A stretch of DNA of 40,491 nucleotides from Ruminiclostridium sufflavum DSM 19573 (GCF_003208175.1 NZ_QKMR01000001.1:1-40491), one strand, 5' to 3'. Counted from the stretch's first letter, positions 7,405-16,138 are shown. Made by a program: numbers and translations. The notes: a model not told the origin generated them from the letters alone.

Positions 7405-8073
7405 TTATTCATTTTTTAATTTAATCTTGATTTCACCGTCTGTACTGAGGCTCAATTTTGTTAAATCCACATTAATCTCAAGTTCCTTCCAATCGGTAGG
7501 CAGCTCATATGCCAATTCGCCTCGCAGCTTTTTACCTGCGGCCAAAGCCCCATCTAGAGTATTGATATCAGGGTTCGCCATCTGAGCTGAAATTGATTCA
7601 TTTATTGAAAAGCCATCCTGATATGCGTTAAACATCAATAAAGAACTTATTGTATAATCTTTACTTGATATATTCTCTATTAGAAGTGTTACAGCAACAA
7701 ATTCTTTGCCATCGGCTGGTGTGTTAAATTCGCTTCCTTTTGGCCTATTTAAAGATTCTAAAGATACTCTAAAATTTTTTGTTTCTATACTATCGTTAGG
7801 TTTAGTAATAATGTTTTCTTTATCGCCCTCTTGTTCCTTTTTCTTAGGCTCTTCCTTCTGATTTTGAGATGTTACTTTTGCTTGAGTAATAGCGGCCTTA
7901 TCGGCGTCATCTCCCAAGTTAACCAAAACGGCAATTAAAATTACAACCGCAGCAACCCAAAACCACCAATTTTTTAATATTGACTTTTTGTTTCTAGCAC
8001 CACATTGCGGGCACTTTTTCGTTGATGATGCGATTTCTGCCTTGCAGGTTTTACAATTAACCAATTTATCCAT
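7405..8073 (-). CDS. Zinc-ribbon / membrane-anchored DUF4352 protein (prophage cargo)
   Basis: 222 residues. A zinc ribbon uses CxxC pairs at 7-10 and 21-24 (CKTC, CPQC), followed by one membrane helix at about 36-52. Then comes a charged low-complexity linker (EEPKKKEQEGDKENI). A C-terminal DUF4352 (telokin-like immunoglobulin fold) domain occupies about 95-222 (FRVSLESLNRPKGSEF, GKEFVAVTLLIENIS). The architecture puts the ribbon in the cytoplasm and DUF4352 outside the membrane; this is a bacterial membrane-protein layout, not a virion protein. It interrupts the hub-to-fibre gene order, has its own sigma-A promoter (8101-8129) and its own terminator (7355-7382), so it should be expressed in the lysogen. 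Function in the host is unknown. Confidence 0.85.
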   Translation of the reverse strand: MDKLVNCKTCKAEIASSTKKCPQCGARNKKSILKNWWFWVAAVVILIAVLVNLGDDADKAAITQAKVTSQNQKEEPKKKEQEGDKENIITKPNDSIETKNFRVSLESLNRPKGSEFNTPADGKEFVAVTLLIENISSKDYTISSLLMFNAYQDGFSINESISAQMANPDINTLDGALAAGKKLRGELAYELPTDWKELEINVDLTKLSLSTDGEIKIKLKNE

Positions 8074-8100
8074 AACCCTAGCCCCTTCTTTTTTTACTCT

Positions 8101-8129
8101 ATTCTAGCATTAAAAGAAATTTTTTACAA
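8101..8129 (-). promoter_or_regulatory. Sigma-A promoter of the DUF4352 cargo gene
   Basis: Minus strand: -35 TTGTAA (8124-8129), exactly 17 bases, -10 TAGAAT (8101-8106), then AGAAGGGG and ATG at 8073. It lies in the 149-base gap inside an otherwise tightly packed tail operon. Confidence 0.75.
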
Positions 8130-8222
8130 TTAGTTTTATCTTGTAACAAAAAACGCAATATTAATCAATGCACACGGATGTTTAGCCCCCTTTTTATGAT
8201 AGTTATTTAAATTATATATTGA

Positions 8223-10334
8223 TTATGATACCTCAATAAGCCCATAATTCGCCAACTGATTCATTATACCATTCACTTTAGCGATAACATCCGATAATGT
8301 CGCAGAGCCATTTAATAGTGCTGCGGATTGTTTCGCTATTGCATCTTTTCCGAAAAATCCTATTGCACTGGAGCTTCCACCTATTTTTACCGTAGCAGAA
8401 CCGCTTGTATCAAATGTTCCATATATCTTTGTTATTACGGATGGATTTCCTATATATATTTTATTACCGTTGGATGCATTAATAAGCAATCCGTCATAAG
8501 ACAGTGATATATCGTTTACAAGCATTCCATCTTCGTTATAAAATCTAATTTTCCCGCCATTATCATCAGTTCTTAGCGTTAACCTATTAGTATTATCTGT
8601 ATCATACTGCTTGATTTCGGCATAATAACCGTTTGGAACTATTTCGGTTCTGCTGTCGCTTATAGAAGAGCTTGTTTTAAAGCTTACCCCTGATAGGGTA
8701 CCGCCTGCTATTTTATCTGCGGTTAATGTACCGTTTATATTGGCACTATTTACTTTTAAATTTTGTGCAATTACATTAGTAGTAGATAATGTGTTATTAG
8801 TAATTGTTGTTACAGCACTCTCAGCTCCGGACACTTGCCCGAAACTGATAGTCGCAGTAGGATCTAACGTTACATTCCCGCCTGCCCCGACATGCAGTTC
8901 TTCTATTTGTGCCGTTTTTATTTTGGCATTTGACGTATCTATATTTTCTGCGTATACAGTACCGCTAAACACACCATCTACGGCTTCTAGTGTTCCGTTA
9001 AATTTATACTTACCCGATACCGGGTCAAAGTATATCTTATCTACACCGCCCACTTTAAAGGTTAACTGGTCGCTGTTTAAGACAACCTCGGAGCTGCCGT
9101 CAGACTTCTTTATATTCAGTCCGTTTGCACGTCCTACTGTTACGCCATAATAAGGCTTATCCTCTTTTATGGTTGTTTTGCTTAGGTTCTCTACCTTTCG
9201 TGTCAGAGTTCCCTTAAATTCGGCTTGCTGTTCGGCGGCTGCCTGCGCTGATAACTTTCCGCTTAATCCGCCTCCAAAGGTTATTCGGCTGTTTAGTATC
9301 AGTGTGCTAAATGAGGCTGTTCCTTCCCAGTTAAAATTTGCAGTATTCCAAGGGATAGGTACTTCACTCCATACCGGCGCAGGAGTTTCGAAATAGGTTA
9401 CGTTTATCCTATCTCCTGTTTCAAGGTACGGATAGCAACGCCACCGCATGTCATAAGGTTTGTATGAGTAGCCATTAAGAGCGGCGAATATAGTATTCAG
9501 CATTGCCTCAGTCACAAATGGGTTGTAAAATCTCAGTGTCTCTGACTCATCGCCGGTTCCGACTTCCAGGTATTCACCATCATCGTTATAGGTTACTACT
9601 ATACGGGTAATGGTTTTGACTTCTCCATCGTGTGACAGGTTACTGTAATCCGCAGGTGTAATCGATTCTAATGCGGCATCATCTTTGTTGAACTTCACAA
9701 AGCCTAATTTACCCTCTTTTGTTATCTTCGCACATGCTCCATGAGAGGAGGCTATATACCGGATAACCTCAGATATTGTGTAATCGTAATTAAAAGGTAT
9801 CATATATCCTGAATTTATCTGAAGCCTGCTGTCTCTGCTAATACCTAACTGGGCACATATGTCATTCATCACCGCATCCATTGCAGCCGGGAATTCAAGT
9901 GTTGTTTCATAGGCCTGATTGGCCATCATAAGCCTATCGTAGCAGGTGAATTTCCATGTACCTTCGCTGAATTTCCGACCGTCAATGTAAAATTCGCCCA
10001 GCGGCATCCACTCTGAATATTCCCCTTCCCAGTTGAAATTTGCATTCATCCACTCCACATTAGCATTTTTCCATTCAACATCCAGCCCTAAACGTATATA
10101 TGGCTGTACCTTTGCATTTTTGGCTAATACATCAGCCGTTCTTATAGTGCAGGTAAGTATAGACGATATAGCAGAGCCTATTTCCAAACTTTCTCCTGAG
10201 CATATACTATCGTCAATTTCAAACTCAACTATTTCCGCACCGGTATAATCTATACCATTTATAACTATCTTTGCATCAAGTGTCCGGTTCTCGGTTTTAA
10301 ACAAGCTCTTATATAAATCCGGTATGTTGTACAA
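8223..10334 (-). CDS. Tail tip / hub protein (minor structural protein)
   Basis: About 703 residues. The N-terminal 380 residues have the composition and motifs of phage tail hub proteins (IVINGIDYTGAEIVEFEIDD, GEFYIDGRKF, FTCYDRLMMANQAYETTLEF, SEVIRYIASSHGACAKI). The rest is a repetitive beta-rich section (NLKVNSANINGTLTADKIAG) typical of the extended tip. A motif of the form NANFNWEG occurs twice in the hub part, about 240 residues apart. The gene comes directly after the distal tail protein. TTG 10334 is chosen as start because AGGAGGG ends 6-7 bases before it and the upstream gene stops there; the open frame extends to 10418 with no ribosome site. Specific enzymatic activity is not evident. 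Confidence 0.85.
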   Translation of the reverse strand: MYNIPDLYKSLFKTENRTLDAKIVINGIDYTGAEIVEFEIDDSICSGESLEIGSAISSILTCTIRTADVLAKNAKVQPYIRLGLDVEWKNANVEWMNANFNWEGEYSEWMPLGEFYIDGRKFSEGTWKFTCYDRLMMANQAYETTLEFPAAMDAVMNDICAQLGISRDSRLQINSGYMIPFNYDYTISEVIRYIASSHGACAKITKEGKLGFVKFNKDDAALESITPADYSNLSHDGEVKTITRIVVTYNDDGEYLEVGTGDESETLRFYNPFVTEAMLNTIFAALNGYSYKPYDMRWRCYPYLETGDRINVTYFETPAPVWSEVPIPWNTANFNWEGTASFSTLILNSRITFGGGLSGKLSAQAAAEQQAEFKGTLTRKVENLSKTTIKEDKPYYGVTVGRANGLNIKKSDGSSEVVLNSDQLTFKVGGVDKIYFDPVSGKYKFNGTLEAVDGVFSGTVYAENIDTSNAKIKTAQIEELHVGAGGNVTLDPTATISFGQVSGAESAVTTITNNTLSTTNVIAQNLKVNSANINGTLTADKIAGGTLSGVSFKTSSSISDSRTEIVPNGYYAEIKQYDTDNTNRLTLRTDDNGGKIRFYNEDGMLVNDISLSYDGLLINASNGNKIYIGNPSVITKIYGTFDTSGSATVKIGGSSSAIGFFGKDAIAKQSAALLNGSATLSDVIAKVNGIMNQLANYGLIEVS

Positions 10335-10345
10335 GGTAATCCCTC

Positions 10346-10705
10346 CTATTTTTCTGTTAGTGTAACTTTTAAATCTTTCCAGTAAATTTCTCCGTTTTTG
10401 GATAGTGCAGCCGGGCATGGGCGATTACCGACATAGAATGTTTTGGTTATGTATGTCCCCTCCATTGGGTCAGGGTAATAAAACTCAAAAAAGGTATTTG
10501 ACATTGATTGCAGCAGAGTTGCTAAAGTAGCCCATTTTAAAAGTCCCCAGGACATGTCTATTTGCCTTTTTACGGCTATTCTATCCCTGTGTAATATACC
10601 ATCAGCTGTTCTTACTGTGGTGCTCCCATCGTCAAGGTCCATAGGTGTGACAGAAAACTCTTTAGGTGACTCTGCTATGTTAACGCCATTTATTTTTAAT
10701 ATCAT
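10346..10705 (-). CDS. Distal tail protein-like (DUF6711 family)
   Basis: 119 residues beginning ILKINGVNIAESPKEFSV, with MDLDDGSTTVRTADG and a C-terminal KDLKVTLTEK. The short beta-sandwich size and position between the tape measure and the hub match the DUF6711-type proteins in Clostridial and Lactobacillal siphophages, which act as the adaptor between tail tube and tip. The ribosome site is GGAGGGTGAC before ATG 10705. It is 15 bases downstream of the tape-measure stop, and its own stop overlaps the hub gene's ribosome site. Confidence 0.8.
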   Translation of the reverse strand: MILKINGVNIAESPKEFSVTPMDLDDGSTTVRTADGILHRDRIAVKRQIDMSWGLLKWATLATLLQSMSNTFFEFYYPDPMEGTYITKTFYVGNRPCPAALSKNGEIYWKDLKVTLTEK

Positions 10706-10720
10706 GAGCCAGTCACCCTC

Positions 10721-13243
10721 CTAAGTCAAAATAAGCTGTCTGCCAGTTTGCTTTGACGCTGTGTTCACCGCATTTGCTGCAACTCTACCAAATTCTATCT
10801 CTCCCACTTTTAATACCGGGTTAAGGTTAATATTTTTAAGTAGTTCAACGATTAGCATTAATGCGTTTACAACTTCCTGGTTACTTCCCCCCAGCATTTC
10901 CTGAAGCTTGCTGAGAGGACTTACAACCTCTGGGTCTGCTACTGCATTACGGTTATCACCGACCATTGCCAGAGTAGGTGCGGAAACCAAACCACCGTTT
11001 GCAAGTTTCGGTATTTTGGGAATATTTATGCCGAACTCCTTGCCTCCTATTCCGGGAACCCAGTCAGGCATATCAAATTTAACCGTATTAAGAGCACCAA
11101 TTAAGACGTTTAGCCCGTCAATGATAAGGTTTATAGCACCTTTAAAAATTCCCACAATTCCGTCGAAGATTCCACCAAAGAACTCCTTTATGCCTTTCCA
11201 TGACCTTTCCCAGTCGGCTGTGAATACTCCTGCAATAAAATCTATTATGCCTCTCAATGCCTTTATGATACCTTTGACAACATCAGAGATAATCGCTACA
11301 GCGGTACCGACAACATCTATGATACCGTTAAATACTACCGCCCATTTAGGCCCCAGCTCAGCAATTAAAAATTTAAGTACCGGCTGTATAAATTTGTTAT
11401 ATATATCAAGTGCAGCTGTTATTAGCGTACCAACGAAATCAGTTATCTCCTTGACTAAGCCTTTTAAATGCTTCTCCCATAACCAGCTTAGTGTACTTAA
11501 TATGTTGTCCCAAATAGGCTTCAAGAAGGATGTCCAAAACGTTTCAATTATGCCTGTTACGTTTGTAATCATTTCCTTTAATCCGCTGAAAATTGAAACT
11601 CCCCAGTCATCCCAAAAGCTTCTTAAAATGTCCAGTATTCCAATTACCATCGTTGATACGACGTTTAGTCCTGGCTCTACTCCCTGTTCCCATAGCATAT
11701 CAAATATATGCTTTACACTGTTAAACAGGGTTTGAAATAAGTGCATAGCTTCTTCAGCAAATTGTGATATCATCGGCAGGCCATCAGAAACAAACCATAA
11801 TAGTATAGGTTCTACCACTTCAACCCTTAACCCATCAAATACCTTACGAGCAGAATCAAGCAGGCCGGCAAACACATCTGTTACCGTGAGGATAGCTGTT
11901 TTTATGTTTACTGCAAAATCCCCGACAAACCACTGTTTTAATGGTTCGCCGATAGCTTTAAAATAGCTTAGTGTATTTACAATTGAATCTTTCCACCCAT
12001 TAAAAACAGGCACTAGCTGGGATGCGGCAAGCGATATGACAGGTGCGAAATTATCAGCAAAAAAGTCTTTAACTTCACCGGCTATTATTTTAAGCTCTTT
12101 AAACGCATCCATTATCGCTATTACCGGCTTAAGCTGACTTGGGTCAATTGTTACTCCTGAATCTGTATTTTTTCCTAAATCCATGTTACCCATATCCGCC
12201 ATACCGCTTGCCGCATCAGAAGCATTACTTGCAGCAGCCTGAGTCAATACGTTTAGCTGGTCAAAACCACTCAATGCTCCTTTTACATCTTTTCCTGCCT
12301 TTTTAGTTGCTTTGCCGGCATCTGAAACGGCACTGCGCATTTCTTCTGTAGATGCAGATGCTGTATCTGCCGCAGAACTTACGGAACCACCCGAAGCATC
12401 CCCAAAGAGCATAGATGTAAATGCCTTAAAATATTGAGCTGCAATCTGCAGTTTTTGTATCAGGAGATTTAGTCCACGAATCACCGGTGCAAGAATATTT
12501 ATAAAACCGGCTCCCATTGTCCCTTGAAAGATTTTCCACTGCTCACCGAGTAACTTGACCTGATTCGCCCAACTTCCGGATGTCCGGGCGAAATCGCCCT
12601 GAGCATCTTTGCTGACAGATAAAAGATAATTGTACCTAAGTAATGTCTGTTCTGCCTGAGTCATTTCCTGATACTGCTTCTTTATACCTTGTGTCAAAGC
12701 ATACGCTTCCATATTGGCCACCGACATATTAATGCCAAGCTGCTTAAGCGGTTCAGTCTCTCCACTTATGCCCGACCTGATTTTTTCAAAAGCATCATCA
12801 TTAGATAAGTTATAAAAGGAGGCCATGTCAGCCGATAACTCTGTGAGCTTCTTTGACATACCTTCCATCTGAGTGCCGGCTAATCCGGAGCTTTTCATCA
12901 TAGCACCCAGGGTGGAAGAATATTTCTTCGCAGACAGCTCTGACAAGCCGAATCCCTGCAGCATAGTCTTAGACCAATTGTTAATATCTGCGGCCATACC
13001 TCCAAAGGTTACATCAACAACATTCTGTACCTCGGAAAGATTAGACGCAAGCTCAATTGAGCTCTTACCGAATTCAACAATCTTCCCCACAGCAAACGCT
13101 GCGGCTACAATCCCGCCTAATTTCTTAAAAGCACTTCCTACCATGTTTGTGGCATTATCGGCAATGCCGCCTAATTGCTTGTTGAATTGGTTATAATTAA
13201 TTCCCAGGTCAAGACCTATCTTACCAACACTATCCTCTGCCAT
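10721..13243 (-). CDS. Tail tape measure protein
   Basis: About 840 residues; sets tail length and is ejected with the DNA. N-terminal residues 1-300 resemble the TP901 tape-measure domain (SELSAKKYSSTLGAMMKSSGLAG, DMASFYNLSNDDAFEKIRSGISGETEPLKQLGI in part). Then come a linker rich in Ala/Ser/Asp, long amphipathic helices and hydrophobic segments (about 640-720), and a Gly/Pro-rich end. At about 0.15 nm per residue the tail would be near 125 nm (inference). ATG 13243 is preferred: GGAGGTG sits 8 bases before it, whereas ATG 13249 is only 2 bases from that site. It overlaps the upstream chaperone gene by 14 bases. Confidence 0.93.
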   Translation of the reverse strand: MAEDSVGKIGLDLGINYNQFNKQLGGIADNATNMVGSAFKKLGGIVAAAFAVGKIVEFGKSSIELASNLSEVQNVVDVTFGGMAADINNWSKTMLQGFGLSELSAKKYSSTLGAMMKSSGLAGTQMEGMSKKLTELSADMASFYNLSNDDAFEKIRSGISGETEPLKQLGINMSVANMEAYALTQGIKKQYQEMTQAEQTLLRYNYLLSVSKDAQGDFARTSGSWANQVKLLGEQWKIFQGTMGAGFINILAPVIRGLNLLIQKLQIAAQYFKAFTSMLFGDASGGSVSSAADTASASTEEMRSAVSDAGKATKKAGKDVKGALSGFDQLNVLTQAAASNASDAASGMADMGNMDLGKNTDSGVTIDPSQLKPVIAIMDAFKELKIIAGEVKDFFADNFAPVISLAASQLVPVFNGWKDSIVNTLSYFKAIGEPLKQWFVGDFAVNIKTAILTVTDVFAGLLDSARKVFDGLRVEVVEPILLWFVSDGLPMISQFAEEAMHLFQTLFNSVKHIFDMLWEQGVEPGLNVVSTMVIGILDILRSFWDDWGVSIFSGLKEMITNVTGIIETFWTSFLKPIWDNILSTLSWLWEKHLKGLVKEITDFVGTLITAALDIYNKFIQPVLKFLIAELGPKWAVVFNGIIDVVGTAVAIISDVVKGIIKALRGIIDFIAGVFTADWERSWKGIKEFFGGIFDGIVGIFKGAINLIIDGLNVLIGALNTVKFDMPDWVPGIGGKEFGINIPKIPKLANGGLVSAPTLAMVGDNRNAVADPEVVSPLSKLQEMLGGSNQEVVNALMLIVELLKNINLNPVLKVGEIEFGRVAANAVNTASKQTGRQLILT

Positions 13244-13619
13244 TGCCATCACCTCCAAACATCTGTGCAAACACTACCTCAAAATTTTTCATTTTCTTAT
13301 CAAGCTGCTCCTTATTTTCAAGCTGCTTGTTGGCCGTTCTCAGCCGCCAATCGTTGTAAATCTTTCTTTGTGCCGACGTAAAGCCTTTTATAACTTTACG
13401 GTCCTTCTCTGACCGAATAGTAACTATGCTGCCTAATGGAGTTTCAGGCATTAATCCAGCCACTAAAGTACAAAATTCTTCCCAAGGCATATCCGTATGC
13501 TGTCGTATTCTAATTCCGTATTGGGCAGCAAGACTAGCCTCAATTAAATGCCAATCCTCTCTCAGGTCATAAAATGACTCATCATTACTATTCTTGAAAT
13601 CGTGCAGCAGCTTCCTCAT
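13230..13619 (-). CDS. Tail assembly chaperone, second frame (Gp15-like)
   Basis: 129 residues: SFYDLREDWHLIEASLAAQY, MPWEEFCTLVAGL and SAQRKIYNDWR match the Gp15-type protein encoded just upstream of the tape measure in Firmicute siphophages. In this position phages make two products, G and a frameshifted G-T fusion, that chaperone the tape measure. Here the gene overlaps the preceding one by 32 bases in the +1 (equivalently -2) frame. It also has its own ATG at 13619 with AAGGGG six bases upstream, so independent initiation and frameshifting are both possible. A TAG just upstream in its frame limits any slip to the 32-base overlap. Confidence 0.8.
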   Translation of the reverse strand: MRKLLHDFKNSNDESFYDLREDWHLIEASLAAQYGIRIRQHTDMPWEEFCTLVAGLMPETPLGSIVTIRSEKDRKVIKGFTSAQRKIYNDWRLRTANKQLENKEQLDKKMKNFEVVFAQMFGGDGNGRG

Positions 13620-13890
13620 ATTCTACCCCTTGTACAGCGGCCATTATAGCAATTGATAATACCTTAAAATTTGCAATGGGCATATTGGCAACGTCTAATT
13701 CTTTCGCTGCTTGTTCTCCCAGTGCTATTAATATAGCCTCAACCATGTTTTCGCTGGTTCCCGATACTGCTAATTCCTCAAATTTGAGTACAGTAGACAT
13801 TCCATCATTTACAGGGTAATTTCTGTCCCCAATTTGAATAACCGGTTTTTCGCTTATTAGTTTATCTGTAATATTAATAACTTTTGACAT
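13588..13890 (-). CDS. Tail assembly chaperone, first frame (gpG-like)
   Basis: 100 residues starting KVINITDKL, then KPVIQIGDRNYPVNDGMSTVLKFEEL. The short beta start followed by helices and the position directly after the tail tube gene match gpG-type tail chaperones. It would coat the tape measure before tube polymerisation. Its last 32 bases overlap the Gp15-like gene in another frame. Start ATG 13890 follows GAGGAGAC. Confidence 0.8.
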   Translation of the reverse strand: MSKVINITDKLISEKPVIQIGDRNYPVNDGMSTVLKFEELAVSGTSENMVEAILIALGEQAAKELDVANMPIANFKVLSIAIMAAVQGVEYEEAAARFQE

Positions 13891-13929
13891 CGTTTAGTCT
13901 CCTCTCATAAATAAAACAACCAGCCGCAT

Positions 13930-14373
13930 TTAAGCAGCCGGCGTGAATACTGGAAGTCCATCGCTTAATAGTTCAAACTCCAGATTATCGATATTTGTAC
14001 TATCTCCACCTGCAGGCGTTGTCAGATTGATTACGCAATCCATTGTGAGCTTTGCCCCTGAGGGGAATTCCCACTCAAATTTACTTTCTACCTCCTGGCC
14101 TGTACCTAATAGCAGGCCGCCGATGTAATCATTTCCGGGATCTCCATAGTGGCGCTTTCCGGAAAAACTAAATGTTAGCCCCTTGCCGGTTACTGCTCTC
14201 CTAATCCAGCCTGCGGTATCCATAGGTGTCCATTCTTCGGTGTTACCATCAATGGACGGGCTGAAGGTTTCAAGGTCTTTTATTACCAGCATTTGTTCTG
14301 TTGTTGAAGCTCTGCCGGCAGTACCGATTTTAAACTTATTGTTATGCACGGGAAAAACCCCTGTTTCTGGCAT
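13930..14373 (-). CDS. Major tail tube protein
   Basis: 147 residues. It opens PETGVFPVHNNKFKIG and contains IKDLETFSPSIDGNTEEWTP, GLTFSFSGKRHYGDPGNDYI, and closes NIDNLEFELLSDGLPVFTP. These are typical of the short tail-tube proteins of Firmicute siphophages (phi13/TP901-like). Hexameric rings of it stack to form the tail tube. It sits between the tail-completion protein and the two chaperone genes, the invariant order. ATG 14373 follows AAAGGAATGG. Confidence 0.88.
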   Translation of the reverse strand: MPETGVFPVHNNKFKIGTAGRASTTEQMLVIKDLETFSPSIDGNTEEWTPMDTAGWIRRAVTGKGLTFSFSGKRHYGDPGNDYIGGLLLGTGQEVESKFEWEFPSGAKLTMDCVINLTTPAGGDSTNIDNLEFELLSDGLPVFTPAA

Positions 14374-14375
14374 AT

Positions 14376-14777
14376 TTAATCACCATTCCTTTCATAATAA
14401 ATTACTGTTTCAATCACAAATTCATAAATATTTTTATCATCTGTGCCTATGCCCACCGGTTCAGAGGTACGCATACCAAAATGAATAACCCTTGTTCCGT
14501 TTATAACAGGTTGCTGTCCGAACATGCAGTTATATACCTCTTGTGCTTTTTGCTCAGCCACATCGGCATATTTGCCCCAGTGAATCAGTATAGATATTGC
14601 TTTTGTTGCATAGCCCGTACATTCCAAGCCTCCAATTGCAATATTAGGAACAGGCCCGGCTACGCTATAAACGCCAATACACTGTTCTTTACTGCCGTCA
14701 ATCTTCCCGATATACCAGTTAGGACAAGTTATCTGCGTTTTTAGCCAGTCCTTTACTTCAGCCAATGTCAATGTCAT
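14376..14777 (-). CDS. Tail terminator / minor capsid protein (Minor_capsid_3-like)
   Basis: 133 residues with CPNWYIGKIDGSKEQCIGVY, KAISILIHWGKYADVAEQ and FVIETVIYYERN. The pattern matches the family annotated as minor capsid protein 3, which structurally corresponds to the tail terminator that caps the tube below the connector. ATG 14777 overlaps the upstream TGA as ATGA, showing tight coupling. The following tail-tube gene starts 3 bases after its stop. Confidence 0.82.
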   Translation of the reverse strand: MTLTLAEVKDWLKTQITCPNWYIGKIDGSKEQCIGVYSVAGPVPNIAIGGLECTGYATKAISILIHWGKYADVAEQKAQEVYNCMFGQQPVINGTRVIHFGMRTSEPVGIGTDDKNIYEFVIETVIYYERNGD

Positions 14778-15157
14778 TTAACTACACCCCCGGTCAGCTT
14801 TCTGTATAGTTTCCTAAAGGCTTCTTTTGCAAAATTCCTTTTAGCACCGTCAATATACGTTTGCAGCCATTTGCCCTGAGCACTTGCATTTTTGTCAGTC
14901 CTAAAATCATATTCAGGATGCCAGTACAAGCGTCTTGCGTATGGAGTATCATAGCCCAGTCTTGTTTTGCCCTTACTTAATTTTGACGTATCAATAAATG
15001 CACTACGCTCCAGCTCACCTGCCTGCTTCGGTACCATAGCCGATAATGTGACATCAGACTTAACAGCTTCTGCGGTCATTTCAAGCGCCTGCTTTTGTGC
15101 AGTGCTCAATCTGCCAATAGCAGCATGATTCATTTTTACATTTACTTTAATAGCCAT
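14774..15157 (-). CDS. Head-tail joining protein (Minor_capsid_2-like)
   Basis: 127 residues: KMNHAAIGRLSTAQKQALEM, SGTLERSA-like region (KQAGELERSAFID), and LGYDTPYARRLYWHPEYDF. The PYARRLYWHPE block is diagnostic for the minor capsid protein 2 / HK97 gp10-like neck family. It joins the filled head to the tail. ATG 15157 is used: its A is the last base of the preceding stop codon (TGATG) and GGAG lies 8 bases upstream; TTG 15160 is the less likely alternative. Confidence 0.85.
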   Translation of the reverse strand: MAIKVNVKMNHAAIGRLSTAQKQALEMTAEAVKSDVTLSAMVPKQAGELERSAFIDTSKLSKGKTRLGYDTPYARRLYWHPEYDFRTDKNASAQGKWLQTYIDGAKRNFAKEAFRKLYRKLTGGVVK

Positions 15158-15474
15158 CAAATCAACTCCAGTTCAGTAGAAAATACAGAGCCATCAGGAT
15201 TATAAGGACGGGCTGTCCGAAATATGGCATTTTTCTTTTCCCCAAACATAACATATCCGGATATCTCTTTATCCGGATAAATATCGCCTTTAAGAATAAC
15301 CTTGCCGGCCAGAGTAACCAATCTGCGCTCACTGTCTAGTACCTGCTTTGTTTTATCATCATAGCAGCACTTACCGTCAAAGATTAGTTCCTCTGATATC
15401 CCGTTTTCGCCTGTCGTTTCCTGATAGACTTTAACCGGTGTAACAAGTATCCAATCCGGAAAAGGTAGCTTCAT
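15157..15474 (-). CDS. Head closure protein (Minor_capsid_1-like)
   Basis: 105 residues, beta-rich: KLPFPDWILVTPVKVYQE, FDGKCCYDDKTKQVLDSERR, GKVILKGDIYPDKEI. The family is annotated as minor capsid protein 1; by position (after the gp6-like adaptor, before the gp10-like protein) it is the stopper that closes the head. GGAGG lies 8 bases before ATG 15474. Its stop shares a base with the next start. Confidence 0.83.
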   Translation of the reverse strand: MKLPFPDWILVTPVKVYQETTGENGISEELIFDGKCCYDDKTKQVLDSERRLVTLAGKVILKGDIYPDKEISGYVMFGEKKNAIFRTARPYNPDGSVFSTELELI

Positions 15475-15476
15475 GA

Positions 15477-15839
15477 TTACAACCTCCTATCCATAAGTCC
15501 TGTAGCTTTAATCAGGTTTGTTACTTCCTCAGAAGTTTTTATTCCCCCTGCTTCAACCGGTTTAAAAGAAAGGCTAATACTTCCTGCAGAGTATCCTGAT
15601 ACCGGCATATTGAGATAGGGACCATACTGGTATTGGAAGTCTGCATGAGCGCATACAGCCTTTTTTACCCTATTCTGCTGAAAATCTGTTAACTCATTGA
15701 TTCCAATAGCTATGATACGGTTAAAGGTCATACTGTCAATTTGATCTGAAGCTTTTTCAAGCTGCCGGTTAATGTACTCATCAGGTATGATATTCCCACC
15801 GTATGTATCTTTGTAGTAATCTGCAGTTACGTATGCCAT
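15477..15839 (-). CDS. Head-tail connector (gp6/gp15-like adaptor)
   Basis: 120 residues, mostly helical: YVTADYYKDTYGGNIIPDEY, RQLEKASDQIDSMTFNRI, then FQQNRVKKAVCAHADFQYQ. The start Y(V/A)T.DYY...YGG...IP....... and the paired helices are typical of the adaptor that docks under the portal in siphophages. It is encoded directly after the capsid-accessory gene, with 2-3 base gaps on each side. Confidence 0.85.
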   Translation of the reverse strand: MAYVTADYYKDTYGGNIIPDEYINRQLEKASDQIDSMTFNRIIAIGINELTDFQQNRVKKAVCAHADFQYQYGPYLNMPVSGYSAGSISLSFKPVEAGGIKTSEEVTNLIKATGLMDRRL

Positions 15840-15841
15840 AT

Positions 15842-16138
15842 TTACTCACCGGCTTTCTTTTTTGCTTCCTGTATCTTTTTAATAATACCGTTGATGCTTG
15901 TTGAATTACCTATGTCTATGTCGTTTTCAATGGCATAGGCTTTTAATTCATCAACCGATAAGCCCATAAATTCGTCGTTTAATTCGGAATCCTTCTTAGA
16001 TTCTTCCTCAACTGTGTATCCGTGGGTTTTAAACCACTCAATTAAATCTGTGTCAGATGTTTCACCAATCCCTTTTGCAAAGCCAACACTTGCTGAAATG
16101 CCGGTATACTGCTTATTTGGTGCATGAATCTTAGCCAT
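15842..16138 (-). CDS. Capsid-region protein with HeH/LEM-like C-terminal motif
   Basis: 98 residues. The N-terminal half has short beta-prone stretches (YTGISASVGFAKGIGET, LIEWFKTHGYTVEE). The C-terminal 40 residues (LSVDELKAYAIENDIDIG, then GIIKKIQEAKKKAGE) form a helix-extended-loop-helix pattern seen in small phage head proteins and in Rho-N-like domains. The gene sits between major capsid and the first connector. In similar phages this slot holds head fibre, decoration or nucleic-acid-binding proteins; function is not established. Start ATG 16138 follows TTGGAGG. Confidence 0.75.
   Translation of the reverse strand: MAKIHAPNKQYTGISASVGFAKGIGETSDTDLIEWFKTHGYTVEEESKKDSELNDEFMGLSVDELKAYAIENDIDIGNSTSINGIIKKIQEAKKKAGE

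Noticed and set aside
10908-11735. 275-codon plus-strand open frame
   Set aside because: Lies wholly inside the tape measure gene on the opposite strand, with no ribosome site or recognisable protein; a shadow of biased codon use.
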